In this document: positions 13,832 through 15,567 of the stretch, piece after piece | How the letters are laid out: every line of letters begins with the position of its first letter | Numbering within the stretch: the stretch's first letter is position 1 | Origin: Clostridia bacterium | GTDB taxonomy: Bacteria; Bacillota; Clostridia; DUPQ01 | DNA length: 15,567 nt | Assembly: GCA_030592355.1 (NCBI GenBank) | Contig: JAUVJE010000028.1 | Coordinates: 1-15,567 of the forward strand | Direction of reading: 5' to 3' | Made by a program: the position numbers and the translations under genes | The notes under the pieces: model-generated | Told to the model about the DNA's origin: nothing | The model's database searches: none | Seen by the model: only the letters and a program-made list of their open reading frames with translations

Positions 13832-15436
13832 TTACTTCTCCTCAGCTTCTTCTTTCCTGTTTTCAATAAGTTTTAGTATTCCTTCAGCATCAATGCCATA
13901 TTTCCTTGCAATATCCAAGGCGTGGCAGTAAGCCATCGGTTCTTCATTCAATGCTTTATATGTTTTAACTCCGTTTGAGTATTCCAAGACATAACTTGCA
14001 ATGTTTATCCTACTGTCAATAGAATCAAGTATATCCAGATAATGAGTTACCAGATATACCATTGTTCCGACCTGCTTGAATTTCATTAAGGTTAAAACCA
14101 GTATATCAAGACCTTCTGTGGGGCTGGTGGTTATATAAGGCTCATTGAATAAAACAAGCGTGTTCTTATCTGACCTTTTTAAAATTCTGCTTATTCTGTT
14201 CGCTTCTTCACCAAGCCTGCCTGCGCTTATGCTGATATCTTCGTCTTTTGGAAAATGCGAATACACCTTGCTGTAAACTGACATTTTCCCATTAGACGCC
14301 GGTATCATGATACCGTTTTGGAACAATAATTGTGCAACGGCAAGCGACTCCAGCAAAACGGTCTTTCCACCATTATTGGGTCCGGTTATAAGCATCACTT
14401 CTTCAGAATTACCAATAAATATATTATTTTTAATGATTTTGAATCTTTCTTTATCCTCACATACCATTCGCTCATATGCCATATTTAAACTGTAAAGACT
14501 TTCAAGTTCTGCTCCATGCCGGCAAGAAACAGGAAAAGAAACAGGCATATTCAGCGACATCATAAATTTGTATAGTCTGACAGCTCCAAAATATAAGCAT
14601 ATTTCGTCTCGGTACTTTAGAACTTCACTGGTTATTATTTCCTCGTAATTATTTATTATGTTCTCTATTATGTGAAGATCGCTGTTAATTAATGTTTCAA
14701 ATTCTTTATAAAGTTCATTCTTTACAAGAAGCAATGGTGCAGAACCGGAAATATCAATTTCAGTGACAATCGAAGTTTTAGAAAACAAATCAGAATCATT
14801 CATCATGACTTTATCTATCATATTGCTCTTTTCATATTTAAAATCATTTAGAGAAAAAACAATTGCCTCTCTTACATCCGATTTGAAATCAAGGTTTGCA
14901 CCGACATCTATGCTTTTAACCTTTGAAATAATGTTCTTTGCCTCTCTGATATCCTTTTCCAGCTGTTCAAGTCTGTTTTGTTCATTGACTGTTTTGATTT
15001 CTTCAGCAATAACAATAAATTCTTTGGACAAATTTGATTTCTTTTCGATAGCAAAAACTTCCTCAAGCCCTTTCATCACTGAATAATATAGCTCGAGTTT
15101 TTTTAATCTCAGCATTGCTTTCGGGACTCTGAGTTCAGATTTCAGAATTTTATGCAGGGAATTCATCTCGTCAAGTTTTACAACAAGTGATTCAAGAATA
15201 TCCATTATTTCTTCACGGCATATAAAATCTTTCAATATGCATTGTCTGTATTTAATATTTTCAATATCAGAAGTTATTGATGAAAGAAAAATTTGAGAAG
15301 TCATTTTTATTACAGGTTCTTTAGACATCAAAGACATAAGTTTGTTAAGCTGAAGGTCAGCAATTATGTTTTTTTGTTTTTCTTCATTAATAACAGGTTC
15401 TTTATCTTTATTTTTCCATATGAGGCTTTTTAGCAT
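13832..15436 (-). CDS. MutS-like ATPase, first gene of a paralogous pair
   Basis: This is a 534-residue protein (from ATG 15436), homologous over its whole length to the following gene: DLQLNKLMSLM and IKYRQCILKDF near the N-terminus, a helical, partly coiled-coil middle (about 110-180), Walker A GPNNGGKTV (352-360), a GRLGEEANRISRIL segment, Walker B LVLFNEPYITTSPTEG (from 427) and VTHY (463-466). As in its partner, the Walker B Asp is Asn, and no mismatch-recognition domain is present. The start is uncertain: a TTG at 15463 also lies in frame, preceded by AAAGGAG at a long 12-base spacing. I chose ATG 15436 because its N-terminus then aligns in length with the paralogue. The GAGGAG that serves the next gene lies inside its last codons. 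The C-terminal tail is Glu/Lys rich. Function is not known. Confidence 0.87.
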   Translation of the reverse strand: MLKSLIWKNKDKEPVINEEKQKNIIADLQLNKLMSLMSKEPVIKMTSQIFLSSITSDIENIKYRQCILKDFICREEIMDILESLVVKLDEMNSLHKILKSELRVPKAMLRLKKLELYYSVMKGLEEVFAIEKKSNLSKEFIVIAEEIKTVNEQNRLEQLEKDIREAKNIISKVKSIDVGANLDFKSDVREAIVFSLNDFKYEKSNMIDKVMMNDSDLFSKTSIVTEIDISGSAPLLLVKNELYKEFETLINSDLHIIENIINNYEEIITSEVLKYRDEICLYFGAVRLYKFMMSLNMPVSFPVSCRHGAELESLYSLNMAYERMVCEDKERFKIIKNNIFIGNSEEVMLITGPNNGGKTVLLESLAVAQLLFQNGIMIPASNGKMSVYSKVYSHFPKDEDISISAGRLGEEANRISRILKRSDKNTLVLFNEPYITTSPTEGLDILVLTLMKFKQVGTMVYLVTHYLDILDSIDSRINIASYVLEYSNGVKTYKALNEEPMAYCHALDIARKYGIDAEGILKLIENRKEEAEEK

Positions 15437-15490
15437 AAGTTTCTTGTATGATGTAGTTAACAACTAAATCATACTCTCCTTTTCTAGTTT

Positions 15491-15562
15491 TTACGCTCTC
15501 TTCTTATTTCTGTTGAGTTTGAAAAGGTGAAGGAGCGTAGCGTATGAAGCTTTTCAAACTCA
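15491..15562 (-). repeat. 13-bp inverted repeat with a competing pairing, leader of the MutS-like pair
   Basis: TGAGTTTGAAAAG (15514-15526) and CTTTTCAAACTCA (15550-15562) are perfect reverse complements around a 23-nt loop. The loop contains GAAGGAGCGTAG (15529-15540), which is complementary, with one bulge, to TACGCTCTCTTC at 15492-15503, outside the stem. As RNA on the minus strand, the two pairings compete. No T-tract follows, so it is not a simple terminator. It may be a regulatory leader of the MutS-like genes, or a dispersed palindromic repeat element, which the GGAGCGTAGCG loop core would fit. It sits at the window edge, so its full extent is unknown. Confidence 0.6.
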
Positions 15563-15567
15563 GGTGC

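Noticed and set aside
12181..15463. Housekeeping mutS or mutS2 split by a frameshift
   Set aside because: Each gene has its own Walker A and the full MutS-like core, so they are paralogues and not two halves of one gene.
15514..15562. Rho-independent terminator
   Set aside because: The stem is strong but rich in A/T, the loop is 23 nt, and no T-tract follows on either strand.
1..15567. CRISPR array, tRNA, rRNA, insertion sequence or prophage
   Set aside because: No regular direct repeats, tRNA-like or rRNA-like segments, transposase or phage proteins were seen on either strand.

Overview
The window is AT-rich outside one structured-RNA block. It has AGGAGG-type ribosome binding sites, closely packed genes, and TTG/GTG starts at several genes. 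The gene set (argG-argH, ruvC, dxs, a multidomain cyclic-di-GMP protein, and the OLE RNA/OapA/dxs cluster) points to a low-GC Gram-positive anaerobe, most likely of the class Clostridia. No phage, transposase, CRISPR or plasmid gene is visible. This looks like chromosomal sequence with some accessory content.

Layout. Positions 1-432 (-) hold the start of ruvC, cut by the window edge. It is divergent from argG-argH (535-3149, +), whose promoter carries two ArgR-type boxes. Converging on argH is a two-gene minus-strand unit: a 102-residue unknown protein followed by a 961-residue membrane protein with a degenerate GGDEF, an EAL, two PAS and a terminal GGDEF domain (3130-6346). A small cysteine-cluster protein (6491-7000, +) converges on a minus-strand O-antigen-ligase/polymerase-like membrane protein (6986-8830) that has its own extended -10 promoter.

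Upstream of that on the minus strand is the most distinctive block. A perfect TATAAT promoter near 12028-12056 drives a region of about 600 nt that is highly structured, non-coding and visibly richer in G+C (about 11405-12020). It is followed by a four-helix membrane protein with a TTG start (10756-11346) and by dxs (8895-10754). This order matches the OLE RNA - oapA - dxs arrangement known from Clostridia and alkaliphilic Bacillus, so the non-coding block is called as an OLE RNA.

Upstream of the OLE promoter, also on the minus strand, is a translationally coupled pair of paralogous MutS-like ATPases (12181-13830 and 13832-15436). Both lack the mismatch-recognition domain and both carry an NEPY sequence in place of the Walker B Asp-Glu. 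A leader with a 13-bp inverted repeat, and a competing pairing, sits just before them at 15491-15562.

The three points most worth following are the MutS-like pair, the OLE RNA (including hairpins with self-complementary tetraloops), and the unusual domain order of the cyclic-di-GMP protein. The functional link between the MutS pair and OLE is only positional.
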